Shown here one piece after another: positions 1 through 5,855 of a stretch of 9,019 nucleotides of DNA. Source of the stretch: Terrisporobacter othiniensis (GTDB lineage: Bacteria; Bacillota; Clostridia; Peptostreptococcales; Peptostreptococcaceae); assembly GCF_000808015.1 (NCBI RefSeq), contig NZ_JWHR01000067.1, positions 1 to 9,019 on the forward strand. Direction: 5' to 3'. The notes beneath the pieces were generated by a model, which made no database searches, had not been told where the DNA came from, and saw only the letters and a list, made by a program, of their open reading frames with translations. The first letter of the stretch is position 1. Every line of letters begins with the position of its first letter. The translations under genes and the position numbers were made by a program.

Positions 1-440
1 TAAGTATTTATACAAGCTATGTGAAAATCCATCCAACCATGAAAAGAGAATTTAAAGTTTTTACTTATTTTACATTTTTTTATTAAATTTTCTGTTTCTT
101 TATCACATGTATCATATACGAAAATAGTAGTTATATAAGAATACATATGACCAGGTTTTGGATTTATGACCTTCATTCCTTCATCATAAGCATAATCTCT
201 ACATTGTACAAACATATTTTTTGTAAGTGTATCAGTTTTAAAAATATAAACGTATTCGTTGGCATCGCTAGACCAAAGCTGAGCTTTTTTTGAAAGAACG
301 TATTTTTCATTGTGAACGTGAAATTCACAAGTTGCCACAAGTGGAAGTGATTTATTTTCGCACTTTTCCACATCGTAATAAACTTCATAACTTTTCAAAA
401 TTTTATCTATTATATTATCTTTATCAGAACAAAGTAGCAT
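1..440 (-). CDS. Conserved-looking protein of unknown function, 3' end outside window
   Basis: The reading frame starts at the ATG whose complement is 438-440 and stays open for 146 codons to the left edge, so the C-terminus is missing. A strong G-run ribosome binding site (complement of 449-453) lies 8 nt upstream, which fixes this start. The visible protein begins MLLCSDKDNI and contains FHVHNEKYVLSKKAQLW (about residues 40-56), a PGHMYSYIT stretch (about 96-104) and FKFSFHGWMDF near the end of the visible part. There is no signal peptide or membrane segment, so it is probably cytosolic. From memory the pattern resembles a clostridial domain of unknown function (possibly DUF8052), which I cannot verify. 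The coding call is supported by the long open frame, the ribosome binding site and a plausible promoter. It is downstream of, and co-oriented with, the CNNM transporter gene but separated from it by a terminator, so it is probably a separate transcript. Confidence 0.85.
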   Translation of the reverse strand, partial: MLLCSDKDNIIDKILKSYEVYYDVEKCENKSLPLVATCEFHVHNEKYVLSKKAQLWSSDANEYVYIFKTDTLTKNMFVQCRDYAYDEGMKVINPKPGHMYSYITTIFVYDTCDKETENLIKKCKISKNFKFSFHGWMDFHIACINT

Positions 441-473
441 TTTTACATCCCCCTAATATAAATTTAAAATGTT

Positions 474-501
474 AAAATAATAGTAATGCAAATTGCATCA
501 A
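474..501 (-). promoter_or_regulatory. Candidate sigma-A-type promoter of the 1-440 gene
   Basis: Reading the minus strand, a TTGATG -35-like hexamer (complement of 496-501) is followed after 16 nt by TATTTT (complement of 474-479). This would place the transcript start about 25-30 nt before the ATG. The match is imperfect in both boxes. Support comes mainly from position: it sits between the terminator of the upstream gene and the ribosome binding site. The spacer contains most of a perfect palindrome (separate entry). Confidence 0.4.
486..498. promoter_or_regulatory. Perfect 6-1-6 palindrome, possible operator
   Basis: ATGCAA, one base, then TTGCAT forms an exact inverted repeat overlapping the spacer and the edge of the -35 of the candidate promoter for the 1-440 gene. 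The position suits a repressor site, but no regulator gene is adjacent and no second copy was seen in the window. An operator role is inferred only from symmetry and placement. Confidence 0.3.
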
Positions 502-522
502 AAAACAATTAGAATACCCTGA

Positions 523-554
523 TAACAAAAAAGAGGACCGTAGAATGGTCCTTT
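523..554 (-). terminator. Rho-independent terminator of the CNNM transporter gene
   Basis: AGGACC (534-539) pairs with GGTCCT (547-552) around a 7-nt loop, extended by one G-U and one A-U pair. On the minus strand the stem is followed by six T residues (complement of 527-532). It begins about 24 nt beyond the stop codon at 578-580. In the plus direction the hairpin is not followed by a T-run, so it serves the minus strand. Confidence 0.85.
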
Positions 555-577
555 GAGTATATTAAACTAATATTTTT

Positions 578-1906
578 TTAACTTGCACTTTCTTTAGCAA
601 AGTTTATTTTAAGCTTTTCTATTCTATTATCATCTACTTCAATTACTTGAAGTTCATAATTCTCAATATTTATTATTATATTTTCTTCATTTCTAGGAAT
701 TTTATCTATTCTAGAAATTATATAACCATTTATAGTGTCACAATCATCACACTGTAGATCTGTATTAAAAGTATTATTAAAATCTAAAAGGGACATATTG
801 CCTTTAATTTCGAAGCTTCCATGGCCTAGATTTTTAACTTTATCATTATCTATGTCATACTCATCTTCAATGTCACCAACTATTTCTTCGATTATATCTT
901 CCATAGTGACTATACCAGAGAAACCACCATATTCATCTATTAAGATAGCCATATGGTTCTTGCTTTGTTTTAATAATATAAACAACTCATCGATTTTCTT
1001 AGTTTCTGGTACAAAGGAAGGAGAGTGTAATAAACTTTTTAAATCAAGATTATCAAAATTACAGTTAACTAAATGAGATATTAAATCCTTAATATAAAGT
1101 ATACCTATTATATTATCAACAGAATCTTTGTATACAGGTATTCTTGAATATTTACAACTAAGTATAGTATTAAGTTTTGTCTTAATATCATCATCTATAT
1201 CAATTAAAATTGTATCTGTTCTAGATGTCATAATTTCCTTAGAGATTTTGTCAGAAAAATCAAAGACTTTATCAATCATCTCTTTTTCCATAAAGTTAAT
1301 TGTTCCGTTTTTTTCCGATTGAGTAATTAATAGTTTTATTTCTTCTGTAGTTATATTATTTTCGTCTTCTACATCATCATTATGAGTTAGTTTTAATATG
1401 ACTTTTGTGGATAATGATAATATTTTTATAAAAGGTTTAGATATTTTGGAGATGAAATAAACTGGTGCTACTGATGCTAAAGCGATTGTTTCGCATTTTT
1501 TTAAAGCAATTCTTTTAGGTACCAGCTCTCCAAATACTAAAGTTAAAAATGAAAGTACTAGAGTAATTAATATCATGGAAATTTCTTGTGCATAAGGAAT
1601 GTTATAAGGTGATAAAACATTAAACAATCTAACTGACAAGGTTGTTGCAGCAGATGCACTGGAGAAAAATCCAGCCAAAGTAATGCCTATTTGTATAGTT
1701 GATAAGAAATTACTTGGATCTTCTAGTAATTTGTTTAAAAGTATTGCATTTTTATTTTTCTCTTCGCATAGAGAATTAATTTTGTGCTTGTTTACTGATA
1801 CAAAGGCCATTTCCGCAGCTGCGAAAAATCCATTAATCAGTGTAAGAATTAGTATTACAAATAATTGAGGAATAATACTCCTCGAGAGGTCATCGAGACT
1901 ACTCAT
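578..1906 (-). CDS. HlyC/CorC (CNNM) family membrane transporter, DUF21 + CBS pair
   Basis: This 442-aa protein has the standard three-part architecture and length of the CNNM/CorC family. Residues about 10-190 form the DUF21 transmembrane domain: hydrophobic segments lie near 11-33, 70-95 and 107-128, and the family's GELVPK signature is at 126-131. A CBS pair spans about 222-345, with the second repeat ending in the typical DEYGGFSGIVTMEDIIEEIVG block (324-344). The C-terminal CorC/HlyC domain (about 355-435) includes TINGYIISRI (391-400). Family members act in divalent cation (Mg2+) transport or resistance; 'hemolysin' is a legacy name. The ATG at 1904-1906 is chosen because TAGGAGGAG lies 7 nt upstream. 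The TTG two codons earlier would be 1 nt from that site. It is divergent from the stress-type dehydrogenase gene. The exact ion and physiological role cannot be read from the sequence. Confidence 0.95.
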   Translation of the reverse strand: MSSLDDLSRSIIPQLFVILILTLINGFFAAAEMAFVSVNKHKINSLCEEKNKNAILLNKLLEDPSNFLSTIQIGITLAGFFSSASAATTLSVRLFNVLSPYNIPYAQEISMILITLVLSFLTLVFGELVPKRIALKKCETIALASVAPVYFISKISKPFIKILSLSTKVILKLTHNDDVEDENNITTEEIKLLITQSEKNGTINFMEKEMIDKVFDFSDKISKEIMTSRTDTILIDIDDDIKTKLNTILSCKYSRIPVYKDSVDNIIGILYIKDLISHLVNCNFDNLDLKSLLHSPSFVPETKKIDELFILLKQSKNHMAILIDEYGGFSGIVTMEDIIEEIVGDIEDEYDIDNDKVKNLGHGSFEIKGNMSLLDFNNTFNTDLQCDDCDTINGYIISRIDKIPRNEENIIINIENYELQVIEVDDNRIEKLKINFAKESAS

Positions 1907-1913
1907 TACCAAA

Positions 1914-1922
1914 CTCCTCCTA
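1914..1922 (-). promoter_or_regulatory. Ribosome binding site deciding the CNNM gene start
   Basis: On the minus strand TAGGAGGAG is followed by 7 nt and then ATG at 1906. The alternative upstream TTG at 1912 sits 1 nt from the site and is therefore unlikely to be used. Confidence 0.85.
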
Positions 1923-2077
1923 AAGTTTTTATTAATATATTATATATATAATTATAGATATAATATATTAATTTTGTGTTAAATTATGAATATTTTTTAA
2001 AATTTTTTATTCTTATTTATGAATACATTAAATTAAGGAAAATGAGGATAATTTATACTAAGAATAAATTAAGAAAA
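1923..2077. promoter_or_regulatory. AT-rich divergent intergenic region with candidate -10 boxes
   Basis: This interval separates the divergent CNNM and dehydrogenase genes and must carry both promoters unless one is read from afar. TATAAT occurs on the plus strand at 1959-1964 and on the minus strand as the complement of ATTATA at 1951-1956. TATACT is at 2054-2059. No convincing TTGACA-like box stands 16-18 nt upstream of any of them, and alternating TA tracts make chance matches likely, so no specific promoter is assigned. Confidence 0.35.
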
Positions 2078-2083
2078 AGGAGG
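2078..2083 (+). promoter_or_regulatory. Ribosome binding site deciding the SDR gene start
   Basis: AGGAGG ends 6 nt before the ATG at 2090. The ATG at 2084 touches the site, and the in-frame ATG at 1976 has no ribosome binding site and would add residues unlike the family. The 2090 start is therefore preferred. Confidence 0.85.
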
Positions 2084-2089
2084 ATGAAA

Positions 2090-2995
2090 ATGTATCCTAT
2101 TTATAAAAATATAGGTACTAAAGAAAATTGTGAAGTAGTTAAAGTAAACTTTCCACCACAACATCAAGACTGTCATCCAGGTCTAGAGTATATTATGAAT
2201 CCAAGACCAATATCTGAAAATGTAAACTATAAAGGGAGCAATAAATTGGAAGATAAGGTGGCTATTATAACTGGAGGAGACAGTGGTATTGGAAGGGCAG
2301 TTGCTTATGCTTTTGCAAAAGAAGGAGCTAATATTGTTATTGCTTACCTCAATGAAGATGAAGATGCAAGTGAAACTTGTGAGCACGTAGAAACTTTAGG
2401 AAGAAAGTGTATAGCAATTAAAGGTGATTTACAAAAAGAAGAAAACTGTAAACTAGTAATAGATAAAACATTAGAGGAGTTTGGAAAAATAGATATATTA
2501 GTAAATAACCATGCTGTTCAATATATCCAGCAAAGTATTTTAGATATAGATGAAGAGCAATTGGAAAAAACATTTAGAACAAATATATTCTCCTTTTTTT
2601 ACTTAGTAAAAGCAGCACTTCCTCATTTAAAAGCAAATTCATCCATAATAAATACAACATCAGTAACAGCATTTAAAGGAGAAGAATTACTAATTGATTA
2701 TAGTGCAACAAAGGGAGCAATTCTTGCTTTTACTAGATCTTTATCACAATCATTGGTGGAGGATAAAATTAGAGTAAATGCAGTGGCACCAGGTCCTATA
2801 TGGACACCGCTTATAACAAGTAGTTTTAATTCAGAAGAAGTGGAGACCTTTGGAAGTCTTAGAAGTAAAGTACCTATGGATAGAGCAGGTCAACCTTATG
2901 AAGTTGCAAATGCATATGTATTTCTTGCTAGTGATGATTCTAGTTACATGACAGGACAGGTATTACATGTCAACGGAGGCAATATAGTAGGATAA
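2090..2995 (+). CDS. SDR family NAD(P)-dependent oxidoreductase, general stress protein 39 type
   Basis: This is a 301-aa classical short-chain dehydrogenase with an N-terminal extension of about 55 residues. The extension contains FPPQHQDCHPG (21-31) and MNPRP (36-40), typical of the stress-associated YdaD/YhxC/GSP39-like branch and absent from minimal SDRs. The Rossmann glycine motif TGGDSGIG is at 61-68, the NNHA structural motif at 139-142, the catalytic-type Asn at 165, Ser at 191 and the YSATK active-site motif with Tyr204 and Lys208. The PGPIWTP segment (234-240) and a C-terminal TGQVLHVNGG (288-297) complete the fold. All catalytic residues are present, so it is probably an active cytosolic NAD(P)(H)-dependent alcohol/carbonyl oxidoreductase; the substrate is unknown. 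In Bacillus, relatives belong to general stress regulons, but no recognisable stress promoter was found here. Confidence 0.93.
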   Translation: MYPIYKNIGTKENCEVVKVNFPPQHQDCHPGLEYIMNPRPISENVNYKGSNKLEDKVAIITGGDSGIGRAVAYAFAKEGANIVIAYLNEDEDASETCEHVETLGRKCIAIKGDLQKEENCKLVIDKTLEEFGKIDILVNNHAVQYIQQSILDIDEEQLEKTFRTNIFSFFYLVKAALPHLKANSSIINTTSVTAFKGEELLIDYSATKGAILAFTRSLSQSLVEDKIRVNAVAPGPIWTPLITSSFNSEEVETFGSLRSKVPMDRAGQPYEVANAYVFLASDDSSYMTGQVLHVNGGNIVG

Positions 2996-3002
2996 AAAAA
3001 TT

Positions 3003-3037
3003 GCTTTGCCTGAGCAACTGCGTTGGCGAAGTATTTT
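3003..3037 (+). terminator. Candidate terminator hairpin after the SDR gene
   Basis: CTTTGCC (3004-3010) pairs with GGCGAAG (3025-3031), including one G-U pair, and TATTTTGAT follows. The loop is long (14 nt) and the T-run is short, so termination may be weak. It starts a few bases beyond the dehydrogenase stop codon. The hairpin is also the left part of the structured repeat described separately, so the terminator role is an inference from placement. Confidence 0.4.
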
Positions 3038-3098
3038 GATACTAATTTAAGTCACTGAGTGGATGTTATGAAACTACTTTGCTCAAGGTGAATTTTTA
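3003..3098 (+). repeat. Structured GC-richer repeat element, copy 1 (degenerate)
   Basis: This block is clearly less AT-rich than its flanks and encodes no plausible protein. It contains two hairpins. The first is CTTTGCC/GGCGAAG (3004-3031). The second pairs TCACTGAG (3052-3059) with CTCA and GTGA (3082-3085, 3088-3091), leaving a 2-nt bulge, and is followed by ATTTTTAT. It shares several pieces with the element at 5613-5698: GTTGGCGA, GCTCAAG and a closing (C/T)GAATTTTT-type end. This suggests a dispersed intergenic repeat family with hairpin structure rather than chance. The element type is unknown to me; a MITE-like or REP-like origin is possible. Confidence 0.5.
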
Positions 3099-3110
3099 TA
3101 TGGTTATATT

Positions 3111-3162
3111 TATAAAACTCCCACGTATTATATATTAGTTTAGTATGTGGGAGGTATTTATA
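3111..3162 (+). promoter_or_regulatory. RBS-sequestering hairpin in the helicase leader
   Basis: CTCCCACGTA (3118-3127) can pair with TATGTGGGAG (3144-3153) over 10 bp with one G-U, around a 16-nt loop. After a small internal loop, TATAAA (3111-3116) can pair with TTTATA (3157-3162). The 3' arm contains GGGAGG(T) at 3149-3155, the only ribosome binding site in front of the GTG start at 3166, so the folded RNA would hide it. No T-run follows on the plus strand, which argues against a simple terminator. Translational control by the hairpin is inferred. No known riboswitch or protein-binding motif was recognised. Confidence 0.5.
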
Positions 3163-3165
3163 AAA

Positions 3166-4986
3166 GTGTCTTTATATATTATAAAAAATGACTCCAAAGA
3201 CCTTACTCCAGGGGAAAATAAGCTGTTGAGTAAAATAAAAAAATTATATGAAAGCTATGAAAGTGAAGCTTATTTATATGTTCAACCAACAATATCAAGT
3301 TTAATACCAGACTTTATTTTAATAGATAAGAAAAAAGGGATTTCCATTTTAGAAGTAAAAGATTGGTCATTGTCATACATTAAAGATGTTAATAAAAGAA
3401 GAGCTATTTTAAGTGATAGGGAAGATGACAACCCTGTAAATAAAACTAAACAATATTTTAATATTTGCAATGGAATAATTTCAGATAATGATAAGATATA
3501 TGATTTAAACGATTTTCTTTATGCTAACACAGTATTGACTAATATGAGTGGTGAAGATTTACAAGGAGATAAAATAAAATCAGCTTTTAATATTGAACCA
3601 GTAAAAATATTAAGCAAAGATATTTTATCAAAACTTACTATAACTGATATGTTTTCCAACGTGGAATGTGAAATAAATGAAGATGAAACGATTGATATTA
3701 GAACCTCGCTATTTCCTGAAATAAAAATAGTAAAAGAAAATAATGAAGAAGAGGAAAGTTTAGATGATGTAAGTATATATTCTTTAGATGAAAAGCAAGA
3801 AAACTATTCGAGAAAATTTCCATATGGCCCATATATGATAACTGGTGTACCTGGTTCTGGAAAAACACAAATTTTAATTGCAAGGGCCATTCATTTAATA
3901 AAAGAAAATCCCAGATGGAAAATACAAATAGTGACATATAACTTATCACTTGCTAATAAAATAGAAAGTATTTTAAATGAAATAGCAAAGGATTATAGTA
4001 ACAGTTTTATATTGAAGGATATAGAAATTCAAAATATAGGTGTTAGTACTTTTCATAAGCTTGCCATGAGAGAAAGTAGAGAAAGAATGCCTTGTAAATT
4101 AAGTGCAAAGGAAAAGCATACTTGGTTTGATGAAACACTACCTAATTTAGCACTTGAAAAATGTAAACCTACTTATGACGCCATATTAATAGACGAGTAC
4201 CAAGACTTTCAAGATGACTGGATAAAAGTATGTGTTAAGTTATGTAAAAAATATAAATATAAAAATTACTCTGGAAAAGAAGTAGAAGGTGTAAATATAT
4301 TTATGGCTGGAGATAGACTACAAAGTATATACAACAGTAAGGAACATAGTTGGAGTAAGCTGGGTATAAATATGCAAGGGCGTTCTAATTTTCTTAAGAC
4401 TTGTTATAGAGCAGGAAGGGAGAATTCATTTTTAGCACTAAAATTTTTACAACAAAATGAATATTTACGAGAAGAAGTTAAAAGATTTTATAAAGAGAAT
4501 GAAGATATAATATTAGATAATACTAATGAAATAAAAAGTACTATTGACTTTATTGAAGGAGAATATGAAGAAATTATAAACTGTGTAAACTCTTTAATTA
4601 GAAGTAAGACATATTCTTATAATGATATATTAATTATTTGTAATTATAAAAATCAATGTGAAAAAATAAAAAATATGTTACCATCTAATATAAGGATAAA
4701 TACAAGATTTATAAAAGAAGCTGACAAAGAAGATATGGATACCTGCCTATTAACTAGTACATATTATTCTTCTAAGGGATTAGAGGGGAAGATAGTAATT
4801 TTAGTAGATGTGGATTTTTTTAGTGGGAACTTAGATAATAAAAAAGAAATTATGGATAGAAAGTTATTATATGTGGGAATGACAAGAGCCAGTGAAAAGT
4901 TAATTATTCATGGTAAAAATTTTTATAAAAACTCTTTTGCTAAAGATATAAAAAATATCTATGAAAGTTCTGTGGAATTTGGATAA
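3166..4986 (+). CDS. NERD nuclease-like domain fused to a UvrD/SF1-type helicase
   Basis: The predicted protein has 606 residues. Residues about 13-130 look like a NERD (nuclease-related) domain: LTPGE at 13-17, PDFILID (48-54) and ILEVKDW (61-67), giving the D-x(13)-E-x-K pattern of restriction-endonuclease-like folds. An acidic linker (about 170-210) leads to an SF1 helicase core. Its motifs are Walker A GVPGSGKT (227-234), VSTFHKL (293-299), Walker B DEYQDF (343-348), motif III AGDRLQSIY (381-389), YRAGREN (414-420), motif V SSKGLEG (535-541) and motif VI LLYVGMTRASEKL (568-580). All helicase motifs appear intact, so it should be an ATP-dependent DNA (or RNA) translocase with a possible nuclease activity. 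The GTG at 3166 is chosen because GGGAGG lies 11 nt upstream; the ATG at 3145 overlaps that site and lacks its own. The cellular role is unknown: repair or phage defence are possible, and neither is shown by the neighbours. Confidence 0.9.
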   Translation: MSLYIIKNDSKDLTPGENKLLSKIKKLYESYESEAYLYVQPTISSLIPDFILIDKKKGISILEVKDWSLSYIKDVNKRRAILSDREDDNPVNKTKQYFNICNGIISDNDKIYDLNDFLYANTVLTNMSGEDLQGDKIKSAFNIEPVKILSKDILSKLTITDMFSNVECEINEDETIDIRTSLFPEIKIVKENNEEEESLDDVSIYSLDEKQENYSRKFPYGPYMITGVPGSGKTQILIARAIHLIKENPRWKIQIVTYNLSLANKIESILNEIAKDYSNSFILKDIEIQNIGVSTFHKLAMRESRERMPCKLSAKEKHTWFDETLPNLALEKCKPTYDAILIDEYQDFQDDWIKVCVKLCKKYKYKNYSGKEVEGVNIFMAGDRLQSIYNSKEHSWSKLGINMQGRSNFLKTCYRAGRENSFLALKFLQQNEYLREEVKRFYKENEDIILDNTNEIKSTIDFIEGEYEEIINCVNSLIRSKTYSYNDILIICNYKNQCEKIKNMLPSNIRINTRFIKEADKEDMDTCLLTSTYYSSKGLEGKIVILVDVDFFSGNLDNKKEIMDRKLLYVGMTRASEKLIIHGKNFYKNSFAKDIKNIYESSVEFG

Positions 4987-4989
4987 AAT

Positions 4990-5025
4990 AAAAAGACTTG
5001 CTTATAAGCAAGTCCTTTTTATTTT
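4990..5025. terminator. Bidirectional rho-independent terminator
   Basis: GACTTGC (4995-5001) and GCAAGTC (5008-5014) form a perfect 7-bp stem around a 6-nt loop. CCTTTTTATTTT follows on the plus strand, and on the minus strand the complement of the A-rich 4985-4994 tract supplies a T-run. It lies immediately after the helicase stop codon and about 50 nt beyond the stop of the convergent repeat-protein gene, so it probably ends both transcripts. Confidence 0.9.
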
Positions 5026-5076
5026 GAATAAGGCTAAATTTAATCAAAATGAGTTTTATATTTAATTTTATATTAG

Positions 5077-5415
5077 CTATCTTAAATTATTTATTAGTAA
5101 TAAAAATGCACTTCCTGCTTTCAGGTAGTCTTCACCTTCTACTCTACCAACTTTAACATTTTTATTATCATATACATATCCATTCTTATCAACTCTTCCC
5201 ACAGGGAAATAACTAGTTGGATGACTGTGGATTATACCATCATCATCGATTCTTCCTATTGGAGAATTATTAATTGGATCATTGTGAATTATATTGTTAG
5301 TGTCTATTCTTCCCACAGGACATTGGTGATATAAATGATTATGAACTACGCCATCAGAATCTAATCTTGCAACACCTAAAGAATTATAAGGAAAATTTAC
5401 TATAGTACTTGCCAT
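5077..5415 (-). CDS. Small VGR(I/V)D-repeat protein, beta-flower-like
   Basis: The protein has 112 residues. After a short N-terminus it consists of five imperfect 14-20-residue repeats starting near 13, 33, 52, 71 and 88. Each has a core of the form (P)(V/I)GR(I/V)D..(G/N).(I/V)H or a variant (VARLDSDGVVH, VGRIDTNNIIH, IGRIDDDGIIH, VGRVDKNGYVY, VGRVEGEDYL). The C-terminus is hydrophobic (AFLLLINN). Short GR-x-D/G repeats with a hydrophobic tail resemble the small '4-fold/5-fold beta flower' proteins of anaerobes. That assignment is from memory of the pattern, not a search. There is no signal peptide and no catalytic motif; a ligand- or protein-binding role is a guess. The ATG at 5413-5415 is the only Met and defines the start. 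Its upstream GGTTGGTG is a weak ribosome binding site. The gene is convergent with the helicase and divergent from the AAA protein gene. Confidence 0.8.
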   Translation of the reverse strand: MASTIVNFPYNSLGVARLDSDGVVHNHLYHQCPVGRIDTNNIIHNDPINNSPIGRIDDDGIIHSHPTSYFPVGRVDKNGYVYDNKNVKVGRVEGEDYLKAGSAFLLLINNLR

Positions 5416-5511
5416 ATACTTTACACCAACCTTTACAATTTATAGTTTAAAAAACAGTTAAATAAATATTGTTTTATTAATTAATTAGACATAAATTGAT
5501 ATAAACCTTTA

Positions 5512-5564
5512 TAAATTATAAATGTATACAGGATATTTTTTACATTAAAGGAATTTATAATTTA
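5512..5564. repeat. AT-rich inverted repeat in the divergent intergenic region
   Basis: TAAATTATAA and ATGTA (5512-5526) are complementary to TACAT (5541-5545) and TTATAATTTA (5555-5564), giving 15 pairs with a 9-nt insertion in the right arm. Part of the symmetry is expected from base composition. The position, about 100 nt upstream of the repeat-protein start, would suit a regulatory site or an RNA hairpin, but no role is demonstrated. Confidence 0.4.
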
Positions 5565-5612
5565 TCTGATTTTTGGATTAATTATAAATTCTAACCTATT
5601 TAAATGAAGATG

Positions 5613-5698
5613 TTTCGCCGACACGTCGCTCAAGCAACGGATATATCTGAAGCGAAGCAAAGATATATCGTTGGCGACATGAGTTAAGCGAATTTTTT
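5613..5698 (+). repeat. Structured GC-richer repeat element, copy 2
   Basis: The outer arms TTCGC (5614-5618) and GCGAA (5688-5692) enclose CTCA/TGAG (5629-5632 with 5680-5683) and CAACG/CGTTG (5635-5639 with 5670-5674 in offset register). The centre is an 8-bp GATATATC/GATATATC stem (5640-5647 with 5662-5669) around a 14-nt loop. Six T residues follow directly at 5693-5698, so the plus-strand RNA could form a terminator-like or attenuator-like hairpin 157 nt before the AAA gene. Its base composition is far less AT-rich than the flanks, and it shares GTTGGCGA, GCTCAAG and the GAATTTTT ending with the 3003-3098 block. It is most likely a non-coding dispersed repeat. Confidence 0.65.
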
Positions 5699-5842
5699 AT
5701 CTTTAAGAAAAATTATATTTATAAATTTTTAATTATGTAAAATTAAAGGTAATAAATTAGAACAAAGATTATAATACTGAAAATAAAACAAAAACGAATA
5801 GAAGGGTTAAAAAGGTATAAGATTATAAATAAGAATAAAAAT

Positions 5843-5848
5843 GAGGAG
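5843..5848 (+). promoter_or_regulatory. Ribosome binding site of the multi-AAA gene
   Basis: GAGGAG ends 7 nt before the ATG at 5856. This near-ideal spacing fixes the start of the long open frame that runs to the right edge. Confidence 0.85.
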
Positions 5849-5855
5849 TTTATTT

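Larger units (their letters stand above)
5416..5855. other. 440-base divergent intergenic region without a convincing gene
   Basis: This stretch separates the repeat-protein gene (minus) from the AAA gene (plus). It holds an AT-rich inverted repeat (5512-5564), the structured GC-richer element (5613-5698) and an AT-rich leader with a lone TATAAT at 5770-5775 that has no good -35 box. Another TATAA-rich patch lies at 5814-5828. No RNA gene was recognised. The only short frame, 5604-5687, lies inside the repeat and has no ribosome binding site. Promoters for both flanking genes are expected here but cannot be assigned reliably. Confidence 0.7.

Noticed and set aside
735..1868. Plus-strand open frames opposite the CNNM transporter
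   Set aside because: These antisense shadows are rich in Ser/Ile/Leu and overlap a clearly recognised gene.
1976..2089. Upstream ATG extending the SDR by 38 residues
   Set aside because: The extension has no ribosome binding site and is low-complexity and basic/hydrophobic, while AGGAGG at 2078-2083 points to 2090.
3118..3153. The 3118-3153 hairpin as a terminator of the SDR transcript
   Set aside because: The plus-strand stem is followed by GTATTTATAAAA and not by a T-run, and its 3' arm contains the ribosome binding site of the next gene.
5604..5687. A 27-residue open frame starting MKMFRRHVA inside the structured repeat
   Set aside because: It has no ribosome binding site, it is wholly contained in a palindromic repeat, and its length is within chance.
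5770..5775. TATAAT as the -10 box of the AAA gene promoter
   Set aside because: There is no acceptable -35 hexamer at 16-18 nt and no extended -10 TG, and such hexamers are frequent in DNA this AT-rich.
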